The notes: a model not told the origin generated them from the letters alone. A DNA stretch of 64,000 nucleotides from Krasilnikovia cinnamomea (GCF_004217545.1 NZ_SHKY01000001.1:1116001-1180000), one strand, 5' to 3'; positions 8,748 through 16,824 are shown, counted from the first letter of the stretch. Numbers and translations: made by a program.

Positions 8748-9737
8748 TCACGACGGTGGCTCGCGCCAGCCGGCCGCTGTCAGGGCGGCCCGAATCTGCG
8801 CGGCGACCTCGTCGGGCCGGCCCCGCAGGAGCCAGGACGGGAAGCGCAGGATCCGGTCACCGGAGATCCACACCTCGTTCTGGCGCAGCATGTCGGCTGC
8901 CCAGTGCCGCACGTCCATGTGGTGTGCGCCGTCGACCTCCACGTGCAGCCGCCACTGTCGCCAGTACGCGTCCAGGTAGCGGTGACGGCCCCGCGCGTCC
9001 GTACGGTGCTGTTGAAGATCGGGTGACGGCAGCCCGTACCGGCGGCAGAGCGCGACGAAGTCCAGCTCGGAGAGGGCCTGGGCGCCGCCGTCGAGATCCG
9101 AGATCGTGGCACGGATGAGTGCCCGCCGTGGCGACCGGGGGTGGGCGGCCACCACCTCGTGCAGCTGCGACGGCAGGACCCGGCGCTGCTGGCAGGCCGC
9201 GGCCAGCACGACGCGGGCCTCGTCATCCGTACGGGCCCACGAGGCGGCGTCCACCACCGCGCGGGCCACCGTCGTCCGCGGCGGTCGGCCGAGTCGCGTC
9301 CCGGGCGTCAGCAGCGTGCTCCGATGCACTCGTACGCCGGGCATGTCCAGCGGCAGGCCCGTCAGCCGTCGGGTCACCGTGCGGTGGGCGGGGATCAGGA
9401 CGTCCACTGGCCCGGCCCGCAGGCCACGGACGCCGCCGAGGGTTGCGGCCGTCACGCCTCCGAGAAGGGCGCCCGGGCCCGCCGCCAGCACCGCGACCCA
9501 CAGCTGCTGATCCCAGCCGAGCCGACCGTTCTCGGTCAGCAGTACGCCGCGACAGATCCGTCGCCAGCGTCCGAGCCGCAGATGTCCACGCACGACACCC
9601 CGCCCGGCCGCCGCCACGGCCTGTGCGACCGTCAGGACGCCGCATTGCTCGAAACCGATCCACTCCAGAAGATCGGCGTCGCGCCGGGGCCCACCACCAC
9701 CGCCATTACCTCGCACGCAACCATCCACGTCTCTCAT
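8748..9737 (-). CDS. AbiEi-type N-terminal domain / DUF559 endonuclease-like protein
   Basis: A 329-residue protein. The N-terminal part has the look of the AbiEi antitoxin-type winged helix (FEQCGVLTVAQAVAAAG, then RGHLRLGRWRRICRGVLL). The C-terminal ~100 residues match the DUF559/VSR-like fold: YLDAYWRQWRLHVEVDGAHH with its E-V-D-G core, then RILRFPSWLL. Actinobacteria carry many such orphan proteins; despite the antitoxin-like domain, no cognate toxin gene is adjacent. I prefer ATG 9737. An in-frame GTG at 9767 adds ten residues. It is convergent with the peptidase operon and isolated on its other side by a repeat-rich gap. Whether it cuts DNA is not known. Confidence 0.75.
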   Translation of the reverse strand: MRDVDGCVRGNGGGGGPRRDADLLEWIGFEQCGVLTVAQAVAAAGRGVVRGHLRLGRWRRICRGVLLTENGRLGWDQQLWVAVLAAGPGALLGGVTAATLGGVRGLRAGPVDVLIPAHRTVTRRLTGLPLDMPGVRVHRSTLLTPGTRLGRPPRTTVARAVVDAASWARTDDEARVVLAAACQQRRVLPSQLHEVVAAHPRSPRRALIRATISDLDGGAQALSELDFVALCRRYGLPSPDLQQHRTDARGRHRYLDAYWRQWRLHVEVDGAHHMDVRHWAADMLRQNEVWISGDRILRFPSWLLRGRPDEVAAQIRAALTAAGWREPPS

Positions 9738-9846
9738 GACCTGCCGCCTCGGCGCACCGAGAACCACCGGCCAAACAGTCGTTATGCATCGATGTCATCG
9801 CCGCCGGTGCCACCTTCCCACCTTCGACGCCGGCGCGGGCGACGCC

Positions 9847-9855
9847 TGTGGACAA
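9847..9855 (-). other. DnaA-box-like nonamer
   Basis: TGTGGACAA is the exact reverse complement of TTGTCCACA, the actinobacterial DnaA box. A one-mismatch copy, TGTGGACAG, is at 9920-9928. Two sites 73 bp apart do not make an origin, and the motif also turns up by chance in such gaps. Confidence 0.35.
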
Positions 9856-9856
9856 C

Positions 9857-9909
9857 GCGCCCCCACTCTCGGCCGCAGAACACCGCGCCCCCACTCTCGG
9901 CCGCAGAAC
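9857..9909. repeat. 25-bp direct repeat, two exact copies, 28-bp period
   Basis: Two identical 25-bp copies (9857-9881 and 9885-9909) begin GCGCCCCCACTC and end GGCCGCAGAAC. ACC separates them. They lie between the two DnaA-box-like sites. Confidence 0.9.
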
Positions 9910-10024
9910 GCGCAGCCACTGTGGACAGCGCACGGCGGCGAACTGACCGGCGGCTCCAGGCGCGGAACCGACCCGGTCGGCCAGCGCCAGGACCGGGGCA
10001 ATCCGCGCCGCCGCAGGCCCGGAT

Positions 10025-10065
10025 CTTGATGACTCTTGGATAGGAGCGATCCCGAACTCACCAAG
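10025..10065. repeat. palindromic element, copy 1 (imperfect)
   Basis: The left arm CTTGATGACTCTTGGAT pairs imperfectly with the right arm ATCCCGAACTCACCAAG across AGGAGCG. The flank (CGCAGGCC before the arm) is shared with copy 2, which starts 93 bp downstream. This shows a duplicated REP-like unit rather than a lone terminator. Confidence 0.8.
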
Positions 10066-10117
10066 TTTCGGAGCGGCCCCACGCACGCCAAGCGGTCACC
10101 CAGACGCAGGCCGCGAT

Positions 10118-10158
10118 CTTGATGAGTTCGGGTGAGGAGCTGACCCGAACTCATCAAG
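10118..10158. repeat. palindromic element, copy 2 (perfect 16-bp arms)
   Basis: CTTGATGAGTTCGGGT and ACCCGAACTCATCAAG are perfect inverted arms around a 9-nt loop (GAGGAGCTG). It is AT-richer than its surroundings and symmetric, so it could form a cruciform or act as a bidirectional terminator or a REP-like element. Confidence 0.9.
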
Positions 10159-10227
10159 GACGTATCCCCCACCTACGCCAACACGAGGACCCGACCACCA
10201 CCAGGCGGGCGGGCGAAGGGACCACAA

Positions 10228-10420
10228 CCAGGGCAGACGCAAGGGCAAAACCAGGGCGGACGCAAGGGCAAAACCAGGGCAAAACCAGGGCAGACGCAAG
10301 GGCAAACCAGGGCAGACGCAAGGGCGAGACCAGGGCGGACGCAAGGGCAAACCAGGGCGGGACGCAAGGGCGAAACCAGGGCAGACGCAAGGACGAGACC
10401 AGGGCGGACGCACGGACGGG
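10228..10420. repeat. minisatellite of 21-25-bp units
   Basis: About nine tandem units built on CCAGGGCRGACGCAAGGGC with a variable A-rich spacer (AAAA, AAA or GAGA). Unit length varies (one short copy lacks the GACGC part), and there are no unique spacers between copies. Confidence 0.9.
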
Positions 10421-10618
10421 TACCGAGGCAGGAAGACAAGCGAGAACCCAGGCAGAGGCACGGAGCGGAGCCAGGCGCACGGTCCGCGAAACCAGCGCGC
10501 CACCACGAGGAGGCCGTGACGCGGACCACCGAGGATTTGTGAGGTAACTCGCTGTGATCGGGGTGGATCGAAAGCAGGGTTGAGGGCGGACTGTGCCCGC
10601 ACGACGGGAAGGCGTGAG

Positions 10619-11992
10619 ATGGCCCTGCGACCCGAGGCCCGGGCCTGGGCGGTGTGGGGTGTCGGCCTGTCCGCGTACGTCGTGGCCGTGCTGCACCGGA
10701 CGTCGCTGGGCGTGGCCGGACTCGACGCGCAGGCCCGGTTCCAGGCCGGGGCCGGCGCCCTCGCCTCGTTCGCCGTTCTCCAACTGCTCGTGTACGCGGC
10801 ACTGCAGGTGCCCGTGGGTGTACTGCTGGACCGGTTTGGGTCGCTGCGGCTCGTGGTGAGCGGGGCGCTGCTCATGGCGGCCGGGCAGGCGCTGATGGCG
10901 GTCACCCACGACATGACCGGCGCGGTGGTCGCCCGGGTGCTGGTCGGCGCGGGCGACGCCATGACCTTCATCAGCGTGCTGCGCCTGGTGCCGCAGTGGT
11001 TTCCCACCCGCCGGGTGCCGGTGCTGACCCAGTTGACGGGGCTGATGGGGCAGGCCGGGCAGGTGCTCAGCGCCGTACCGCTGGCGGCGCTGCTGGCGGG
11101 GCGGGGCTGGTCCACGGCGTTCGGGGCGGCGGCCGGTGCCGGGGTGTTCGTGGGGCTGGTGGCGCTGGCGGCGTTGCACGACTCGCCGCAGCGACGGGTC
11201 AGTTCCGGCGCCGCGATGACGCCCCGGCAGCTCGGCGCCGACCTGGTGACCGCGTGGCGGCATCCGGGCACCCGGCTCGGGCTGTGGACGCATTTCAGCA
11301 CCCAGTTCACCGGTACGGTGTTCGCGCTCATGTGGGGCTACCCGTTCCTCGTGGCGGGCGAGGGGTTGTCCCGGAGCCAGGCCAGCGCGCTGCTCACCGT
11401 GTTCGTGCTGACCGGCATGGCGGCCGGGCCGGTGATCGGGGTGCTGGTGCAGCGGCATCCGATGCGCCGCTCCTGGCTGGTGCTCGGCGTGATCGGCGCG
11501 AACGCGCTCGCCTGGGCGCTCGTGCTGGCCTGGCCGGGCCGGGCACCGCTGCCGCTGCTCGTGCTGCTGGTGCTGGCGCTGGGGCTGGGCGGGCCCGGCT
11601 CGATGATCGGCTTCGAGTTCGCCCGTACGTTCAATCCGCCGAACCGGCTGGGCACCGCGACCGGCATCGTCAACGTGGGCGGGTTCGTGGCGTCGCTGGT
11701 CACGATCCTGCTGGTCGGCCTGGTCCTGGATGCCCGCACGGGCGGCCGGGCGGGGTACGGCATCGACGACTTCAAGCTCGCCATGTCGGTGCAGTACCTG
11801 ATCGGTGGCCTGGGGGTGGTCGGGATTCTGCGGACCCGGCGGCTGGCCCGCCAGCGGCTGGCCGACGAGCAGGGACTCGTCGTGCGGCCGATGCGTGAGG
11901 TGCTGGCCGACCGGGGGTGGTTCGGGCGTCGGGAAACGTTGACGCGGGGGGACAATCCGGAGGGTACTCACCCGAAGGAGCGTGCACGGTGA
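10619..11992 (+). CDS. MFS transporter
   Basis: A 457-residue polytopic protein with about 12 membrane segments. Residue motifs include VGVLLDRFGSLRL after segment 2 (the MFS A-motif) and DAMTFISVLRLVPQWFPTRR in the middle of the N-terminal half. The latter resembles the nitrate/sugar-phosphate-like MFS members in actinobacteria. The substrate is unknown. I chose ATG 10619 because GGAAGG lies a few bases upstream and the 13 codons before it are polar. Its TGA overlaps the GTG of the DinB-type gene by 4 bp (GTGA), so the two are translationally coupled. Confidence 0.85.
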   Translation: MALRPEARAWAVWGVGLSAYVVAVLHRTSLGVAGLDAQARFQAGAGALASFAVLQLLVYAALQVPVGVLLDRFGSLRLVVSGALLMAAGQALMAVTHDMTGAVVARVLVGAGDAMTFISVLRLVPQWFPTRRVPVLTQLTGLMGQAGQVLSAVPLAALLAGRGWSTAFGAAAGAGVFVGLVALAALHDSPQRRVSSGAAMTPRQLGADLVTAWRHPGTRLGLWTHFSTQFTGTVFALMWGYPFLVAGEGLSRSQASALLTVFVLTGMAAGPVIGVLVQRHPMRRSWLVLGVIGANALAWALVLAWPGRAPLPLLVLLVLALGLGGPGSMIGFEFARTFNPPNRLGTATGIVNVGGFVASLVTILLVGLVLDARTGGRAGYGIDDFKLAMSVQYLIGGLGVVGILRTRRLARQRLADEQGLVVRPMREVLADRGWFGRRETLTRGDNPEGTHPKERAR

Positions 11993-12489
11993 ACGTGAGC
12001 GAGGTACTGAACGAGGCGCTGGGCCGGCTGCCCGACCTGGTGCGGGGTGCCGTCGAGGGCCTGACCCCGGAGCAGTTGCACTGGGCCCCGGCCGCGGGCG
12101 CCAACTCGATCGGCTGGCTGGTGTGGCACCTGACCCGGGTGCAGGACGGCCACGTGGCGGAGCTGCTCGGCGCGGAGCAGATCTACCTGACCGGCGACTG
12201 GGCGGCCCGGTTCGGGCGCAAGCCGGACCCCGACGATTCCGGGTACGGGCACACGGCGGCGGAGGTGGCCGCGGTGCGGCCGGACAGCTGGCAGGCGCTG
12301 GTCGAGTACTACACCGCGGTGCACGAGCGGACCCGCGACTATGTCGCCGGGCTGGCCCCGGACGACCTGGACCGGGTCGTCGACGAGCGCTGGGATCCGC
12401 CGGTCACCCTGGGTGTCCGCCTGGTCAGCGTGATCGACGACGACGCCCAGCACGCCGGCCAGGCCGCGTACGTCCGCGGCCTGCTCTGA
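11989..12489 (+). CDS. DinB/DUF664 family protein (mycothiol-transferase type)
   Basis: A 166-residue four-helix-bundle protein. WLVWHLTRVQDGH (first His about residue 47) and DDDAQHAGQ (His about residue 155) supply the three-histidine metal site of DinB-fold enzymes. In actinobacteria the DUF664 branch includes mycothiol-dependent S-transferases that detoxify electrophiles. The assignment here rests on fold and motifs only. It begins with GTG overlapping the stop of the MFS gene, with AAGGAG 8 nt upstream. The pairing with an exporter suggests that a modified compound is then pumped out. It ends 1 bp before the stop of the convergent histidine kinase gene. Confidence 0.8.
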   Translation: MNVSEVLNEALGRLPDLVRGAVEGLTPEQLHWAPAAGANSIGWLVWHLTRVQDGHVAELLGAEQIYLTGDWAARFGRKPDPDDSGYGHTAAEVAAVRPDSWQALVEYYTAVHERTRDYVAGLAPDDLDRVVDERWDPPVTLGVRLVSVIDDDAQHAGQAAYVRGLL

Positions 12490-12490
12490 C

Positions 12491-13954
12491 TTACGCGGAC
12501 GGGGGTTCGGTCACCGGTAGCCGTACCAGGAAGCGGGTGTCGCCCGGCTGCGACTCCAGCCGGATGTCGCCGCCGTGGCCGTTCACCACGATCCGGTACG
12601 AGATGTCGAGGCCGAGCCCGGTCCCCTGCCCCACGGGTTTGGTGGTGAAGAACGGCTCGAACACGCGCTTGCGCAGATTCTCCGGGACGCCCGGGCCGGT
12701 GTCGCCCACGGACACCACGACGTGGTCGTCGTCGGCGTACGTCGAGATGGTGAGGGTTCCGGCGCCGTTCATCGCCTGGACGGCGTTGTCGATGAGGTTC
12801 GTCCACACCTGGTTGAGCTCGGCGGGGTGCGCCGGGACCTGCGGCAGCGCGCGGTCGTAGTGCTTGACGACCGTGATCCCGTCGCCGATCTTGTGGTTGA
12901 GCATCACCAGGGTGCTGTCGATCCCGGCGTGCACGTCGATCCACTGGTGTGCGGCGCGGTCCATCTGCGAGTACTGCTTGGCGGCGGAGACCAGCGAGGA
13001 CACCCGGCCGGTGGCGTCCTCGATGTCGCTCATCAGCTGCTCGGTCTCCATCGCGTACCCGATCCAGTGCACGGCCTGATCGAGCAGGCCCGGGTCGACC
13101 TTGCGCTCGATCGCGGTGAGGCAGTCGAGGTCGATCCCGCCCTGTGCGAAGACCGGTGCGAGATCCCAGGCGCCGGTGATCTGGCGTTCGTCCATCCAGT
13201 CGCCCAGCTCGTCCTCGCGGTCGGCGGCCTGCATCGCGGTCAGCTCGGGCGCCTTGGCGGCCCGTTCGATGACCTCCTCCTGCAGTTCGACCAGCGCGTT
13301 GAGCTGGGCGGGGGCGACCTTGCCGGCGGCCAGCATGCCGAGCTTGTGGCGCATCCCGGCGACCCGCTGGCGCAGCGCGCTGGTGGCCCGCGACGCGGCG
13401 GCGGCGGGGTTGTTCAGCTCGTGCATGAGCCCGGCCGACAGGGCGCCGAGGGCGGCCAGCCGCTGCCGTTCGCTGACCACGGCCTGGCGTTCCCGCATGC
13501 CCAGCGCCAGGCCCTCCAGCAGGTGGATCGCCATGGGGAACCAGTCGCGCATCATGTGGCCGAAGTCCGCCGCGGGCATGACGAAGAACTCGGCGTCGTC
13601 GAGCGCGCGCATCGACGCCTGGTAGGTGCGGGGGACACCGTCATCGCGCAGGTACGCCTGGGTGGCACCCATGTACACCCCGCGCTGCTCGGTGCGGACG
13701 GTCTGCACGTCGTCGTCGCCGACCCGGCGGGTCAGCGAGATCGTGCCGCTGAGCAGCATGAAGAACTGGTCGGCCGGGTCGCCCTCGCGCAGCACGAGCC
13801 CGCCCGCCGGGACGCGCATGGTGCAGCCGTGCTCCCCGATCCAGGTGAGCTGGTCGTCCGACAGCTTCTCGAACAGGAACAGGCTCCGCAGCTCGTCGTT
13901 CGTCAGCCGCCCGGGCTCGCAGGGTACGAGCCGCACCGCCTCCGGTTCGGTCAT
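12491..13954 (-). CDS. histidine kinase with N-terminal cyclic-nucleotide-binding domain
   Basis: A 487-residue soluble sensor kinase. Residues ~22-145 form a cNMP-binding (Crp-type) domain (LREGDPADQFFMLLSG). The dimerisation helix carries the phospho-acceptor His178 in LMHELNNPAAA. The ATPase domain shows the N box (DNAVQAM), G1 (DTGPGVP), F (FEPFFTTKP) and G2 (GTGLGLDISY) motifs. No membrane segment is present, so the signal must be cytoplasmic. The ATG lies 2 bp after the stop of the receiver/oxidoreductase gene, so both are made from one message. That receiver is the obvious phosphorylation target. The gene ends 1 bp from the convergent DinB gene. Confidence 0.9.
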   Translation of the reverse strand: MTEPEAVRLVPCEPGRLTNDELRSLFLFEKLSDDQLTWIGEHGCTMRVPAGGLVLREGDPADQFFMLLSGTISLTRRVGDDDVQTVRTEQRGVYMGATQAYLRDDGVPRTYQASMRALDDAEFFVMPAADFGHMMRDWFPMAIHLLEGLALGMRERQAVVSERQRLAALGALSAGLMHELNNPAAAASRATSALRQRVAGMRHKLGMLAAGKVAPAQLNALVELQEEVIERAAKAPELTAMQAADREDELGDWMDERQITGAWDLAPVFAQGGIDLDCLTAIERKVDPGLLDQAVHWIGYAMETEQLMSDIEDATGRVSSLVSAAKQYSQMDRAAHQWIDVHAGIDSTLVMLNHKIGDGITVVKHYDRALPQVPAHPAELNQVWTNLIDNAVQAMNGAGTLTISTYADDDHVVVSVGDTGPGVPENLRKRVFEPFFTTKPVGQGTGLGLDISYRIVVNGHGGDIRLESQPGDTRFLVRLPVTEPPSA

Positions 13955-13956
13955 GG

Positions 13957-15615
13957 TTATCGCGCCTCCAGGTACCGGTGGACCAGCGTGACGGCCATCG
14001 CGCCCTCGCCGACCGCGGAGGCCACCCGCTTGACCGAGTTGGCCCGCACGTCGCCCGCGGCGAAGATGCCGGGCACGCTGCACTCCAGGTAGAACGGGTC
14101 GCGGTCGCGATCCCATCCCGGCGGGCGCCGCCCGTTCGACAGCAGATCCGGCCCGGTGTAGACGAAGCCGCGCTCGTCGCGGGCCACGACGTCGCCGAGC
14201 CAGTCGGTACGCGGCTCGGCGCCGATGAAGATGAACAGCGAGCCGCATTCGACCGTGCTCCGCTGGCTGGTCTTGCCGTCGCAGATGGTGATCGCCCGCA
14301 GGTGGTCCCCGCCCTCGGCGCCGACCACCTCGCAGCGGGTCCGCACGGTGATGTTGTCGATCCGGTCGAGCTGCTGGATCAGGTAGTACGACATCGAGGA
14401 CTCCAGCGAGTCGCCGCGCACCAGCAGGGTGACCGTGCGGGCGTACCGGGCGAAGAACAGGGCGGCCTGCCCGGCCGAGTTGGCCCCGCCGACGATGTAC
14501 ACGTCGGAGCCGGAGCAGGACGGGCCCTCGGTGGCCGCCGAGCCGTAGTACACCCCGGCGCCGGTGAGCTCGGCGACGCCGTCGGCCACCAGCGGGCGGT
14601 AGGCCACCCCGGTCGCCAGCACGATCGCGTGCGCGGACACCTCGCCACCGTCCGCGAACGTGAGGGTGCGCGCCGAGCCGTCCGCGCGCAGCCCCACCAC
14701 CTCGCGGGTGTTGAGCACCTCGGCCGCGAACTTGCCCGCCTGCCGCCGGGCCCGGTCGGTGAGCTGGGCACCCGAGATGCCGTCGGGGAAGCCGAGGTAG
14801 TTCTCGATCCGGGAACTCTGCCCGGCCTGGCCGCCGACCGCCCGCCGCTCCACCAGCAGGGTCTTGAGGCCCTCGGAGGCGCCGTACACCGCGGCGCCGA
14901 GCCCGGCGGGGCCGCCGCCCACGATGATCAGGTCGTAGAAGTCGCGGTTCGGGGCGGTGGACAGCCCGGCGACCTCCGCGACCTCGGCGGTGCCGGGCCG
15001 GGACAGGGCCCGGCCGTCGGCCGTGACGACCAGCGGGATGGCCTCGGGGCCGACCCCGGCCGCCTCCAGCAGGCGGCGGCCCTCCGGCTCGTCCGCCCCG
15101 AGCCACCGGTACGGCACGAGGTTGCGGGCGAGGAAGTCCCGGATCTGGTACGACGGCGCGCTCCACCGGTGCCCGACCACCCGGATGTCGGCCACCTCCC
15201 GGTCGCCCGTGGCCAGCCAGGCCTCCAGCAGCGAGTCGATCACCGGGTACAGCTTCTCCTCCGGTGGGTCCCACGGCTTGAGCAGGTAGTGGTCGACGTC
15301 CACCACGTTGATCGCCTGGATCGCCGCGTCGGTGTCGGCGTACGCGGTGAGCAGCGCCCGGCGCGCGTTCGGGAACAGGTCCATGGCGTGTTCGAGGAAC
15401 TCGATGCCGTTGGTCTGCGGCATCCGGTAGTCGGCCAGGATCACGGCCACCCGGCCGCCGCGCAGCTTGAGGTCCTTGAGCGCGTCGAGCGCGTCGGCGG
15501 CGGAGGAGGCGCGCAGGATGCGGTACTGCTCGCCGTACCGGCGCCGCAGGTCGCGGGCGATGGCACGGGAGACCGACGGGTCGTCGTCGACCGTGAGGAT
15601 GGCGGGCTGTCCCAT
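13957..15615 (-). CDS. response-regulator receiver fused to thioredoxin-reductase-like flavoprotein
   Basis: A 552-residue fusion. Residues 5-125 are a receiver domain with Asp10-12, the phospho-acceptor Asp62 (ILADYRMP), Thr90 and Lys113. Residues ~142-222 look like a glutaredoxin-type fold in which the CxxC position reads SAPS. Residues ~227-552 are a two-dinucleotide-binding flavoprotein: GGGPAG (233-238) for FAD, then YIVGGANSAGQAA for NADPH, then GIFAAGDVR. The dithiol of true thioredoxin reductase is missing: the matching segment has one Cys (GPSCSGSD). Databases know the architecture as a fused response regulator/thioredoxin-disulfide reductase. The output of the receiver is therefore enzymatic, not DNA binding. 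It is flanked by the NAD kinase gene upstream (39 bp) and the kinase gene downstream (2 bp). Confidence 0.88.
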   Translation of the reverse strand: MGQPAILTVDDDPSVSRAIARDLRRRYGEQYRILRASSAADALDALKDLKLRGGRVAVILADYRMPQTNGIEFLEHAMDLFPNARRALLTAYADTDAAIQAINVVDVDHYLLKPWDPPEEKLYPVIDSLLEAWLATGDREVADIRVVGHRWSAPSYQIRDFLARNLVPYRWLGADEPEGRRLLEAAGVGPEAIPLVVTADGRALSRPGTAEVAEVAGLSTAPNRDFYDLIIVGGGPAGLGAAVYGASEGLKTLLVERRAVGGQAGQSSRIENYLGFPDGISGAQLTDRARRQAGKFAAEVLNTREVVGLRADGSARTLTFADGGEVSAHAIVLATGVAYRPLVADGVAELTGAGVYYGSAATEGPSCSGSDVYIVGGANSAGQAALFFARYARTVTLLVRGDSLESSMSYYLIQQLDRIDNITVRTRCEVVGAEGGDHLRAITICDGKTSQRSTVECGSLFIFIGAEPRTDWLGDVVARDERGFVYTGPDLLSNGRRPPGWDRDRDPFYLECSVPGIFAAGDVRANSVKRVASAVGEGAMAVTLVHRYLEAR

Positions 15616-15654
15616 GGGCCGGTCCGTCCTATCGGGGTGGGAAGCGGGCCACGA

Positions 15655-16824
15655 TCATCGGGGAGCCGCCCCGGGATCGAGCACGTCGCGGAACTCGGGG
15701 TGCCGTTGCAGGTATCCCGCGACGAAGGGGCAGGTGGGGATGACGGTGGTGGCGCGGGCCCGGGCGTCGGTCAGGGCGGCCGCGGCCAGCCGCCCGGCCA
15801 GCCCGCGCCCCTCGTACGCCTGGTCGACCTCGGTGTGCAGCAGCTCGACGCGGCCGTCGCCGCGCCGGTAGGTCAGCACCCCGGCGACCTCGCCGCCGAG
15901 CAGGATCTCGTACCGGGAGTGTTCGAAGCTGTCCACGACGGTGGCGTCGGCGGCGCCGCCCGGCGCGACCTGGGCGCTGCCCTCGACCCGCAGCTTGCGG
16001 CGGGCCCGCTCGTAGAAGGAGGTGCGGCCGAACCGGATGACCTGGGCGGCGCCGGGCACCTGCGTGATGGTCAGCCGGTCGCCGCCGGTGGCGTGCCCGG
16101 CGACGATTCCGTCCACCTCGATCGCGACCCGGCCGCTGGTGGGCAGCACGTCGAGCGCCAGGTGCTCGCCCGCGGCCAACATGAGCGAACGGTTGAACGA
16201 GGAATGCGCGGCGGCGGCGCTGACCAGCAGGCCCTCCACATTGGGCGACACGATCGGGCCACCGGCCGAGAAACTGTACGCGGTGGAGCCGGTGGGCGTG
16301 GCCACGATGACCGCGTCCGCCGCGTAGTTGACGAAGGTGCTGCCCTCGACCGTGATCCCGATCCCGGCGAGCCCGCTGCCGGGCACCCGCACCAGGGCGA
16401 TGTCGTTGAACGCGGACACCTCGGTGCCGTCGGGCAGCACGGTGCGCACGGCGGCGCGCGGCTCGACCGTGTAACTGTGCTCGTCGATGGCGGACAGGGC
16501 CGAGGGCAGGTCGGGCAGATCGACCTCGGCGAGGAAGCCGAGCCGCCCCACGTTGACCCCGAGGACCGGGGTCTTGCGCCCCTCGACCAGCCGCATCGTA
16601 CGCAGCATCGTGCCGTCGCCGCCGAGGCTGACCAGCAGACCGGCCCGCTCGACGAGCTCGTCGGCGGAGACCGGCACGGCCTTGCAGTCGATCCGGGTGA
16701 TCTCGTCGGGCAGCCCCAGCACGGTCACGTCGCGGCTGGCGGCCCAGTCCACGATCGCGTCGATCGCCGCACCGCAGTCCCGCCGCGGATGCAACACCAA
16801 CCCGACGACCTCGATCATGCCCAT
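15655..16824 (-). CDS. nadK: NAD kinase fused to GNAT acetyltransferase
   Basis: A 389-residue protein. Residues 1-~285 are NAD kinase: GGDGT at 68-72 is the phosphate-binding signature, ATPTGSTAYSFSAGGPI is the conserved substrate loop, and the usual Asn-Glu pair reads Asn140-Asp141. Residues ~297-385 form a short GNAT-type domain (EILLGGEVAGVLTYRR, VDQAYEGRGLAGRL for acetyl-CoA, then CPFVAGYLQRHPEF) like the YjdJ family. ATG 16824 follows GGAGGGG with good spacing. It is the first gene of the minus-strand run leading into the receiver/flavoprotein and the kinase, 39 bp ahead of them. NADP supply beside an NADPH-type flavoprotein makes functional sense. The fusion partner hints at control by acetylation, which is inference. 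Confidence 0.88.
   Translation of the reverse strand: MGMIEVVGLVLHPRRDCGAAIDAIVDWAASRDVTVLGLPDEITRIDCKAVPVSADELVERAGLLVSLGGDGTMLRTMRLVEGRKTPVLGVNVGRLGFLAEVDLPDLPSALSAIDEHSYTVEPRAAVRTVLPDGTEVSAFNDIALVRVPGSGLAGIGITVEGSTFVNYAADAVIVATPTGSTAYSFSAGGPIVSPNVEGLLVSAAAAHSSFNRSLMLAAGEHLALDVLPTSGRVAIEVDGIVAGHATGGDRLTITQVPGAAQVIRFGRTSFYERARRKLRVEGSAQVAPGGAADATVVDSFEHSRYEILLGGEVAGVLTYRRGDGRVELLHTEVDQAYEGRGLAGRLAAAALTDARARATTVIPTCPFVAGYLQRHPEFRDVLDPGAAPR

Larger units (their letters stand above)
9738..10618. other. 880-bp gene-free, repeat-rich stretch
   Basis: I see no convincing gene here. Reading frames exist on both strands but are made of the repeats (RADARA-type on plus, FALASALV-type on minus). The stretch holds a DnaA-box-like site, a 28-bp-period duplication, two copies of a palindromic element and a 21-25-bp minisatellite, listed separately. 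The last ~70 bp should hold the promoter of the MFS gene at 10619. Confidence 0.8.

Noticed and set aside
9847..9928. Replication origin
   Set aside because: There are only two DnaA-like sites and no dnaA, dnaN, parAB or AT-rich unwinding region.
10228..10420. CRISPR array
   Set aside because: The units follow each other directly without unique spacers of constant length, and no cas gene is nearby.
10119..10547. A 142-codon frame with RADARA repeats
   Set aside because: The frame is made only of the minisatellite and its flanks. Both strands show similar open frames, and no ribosome site or family supports it.
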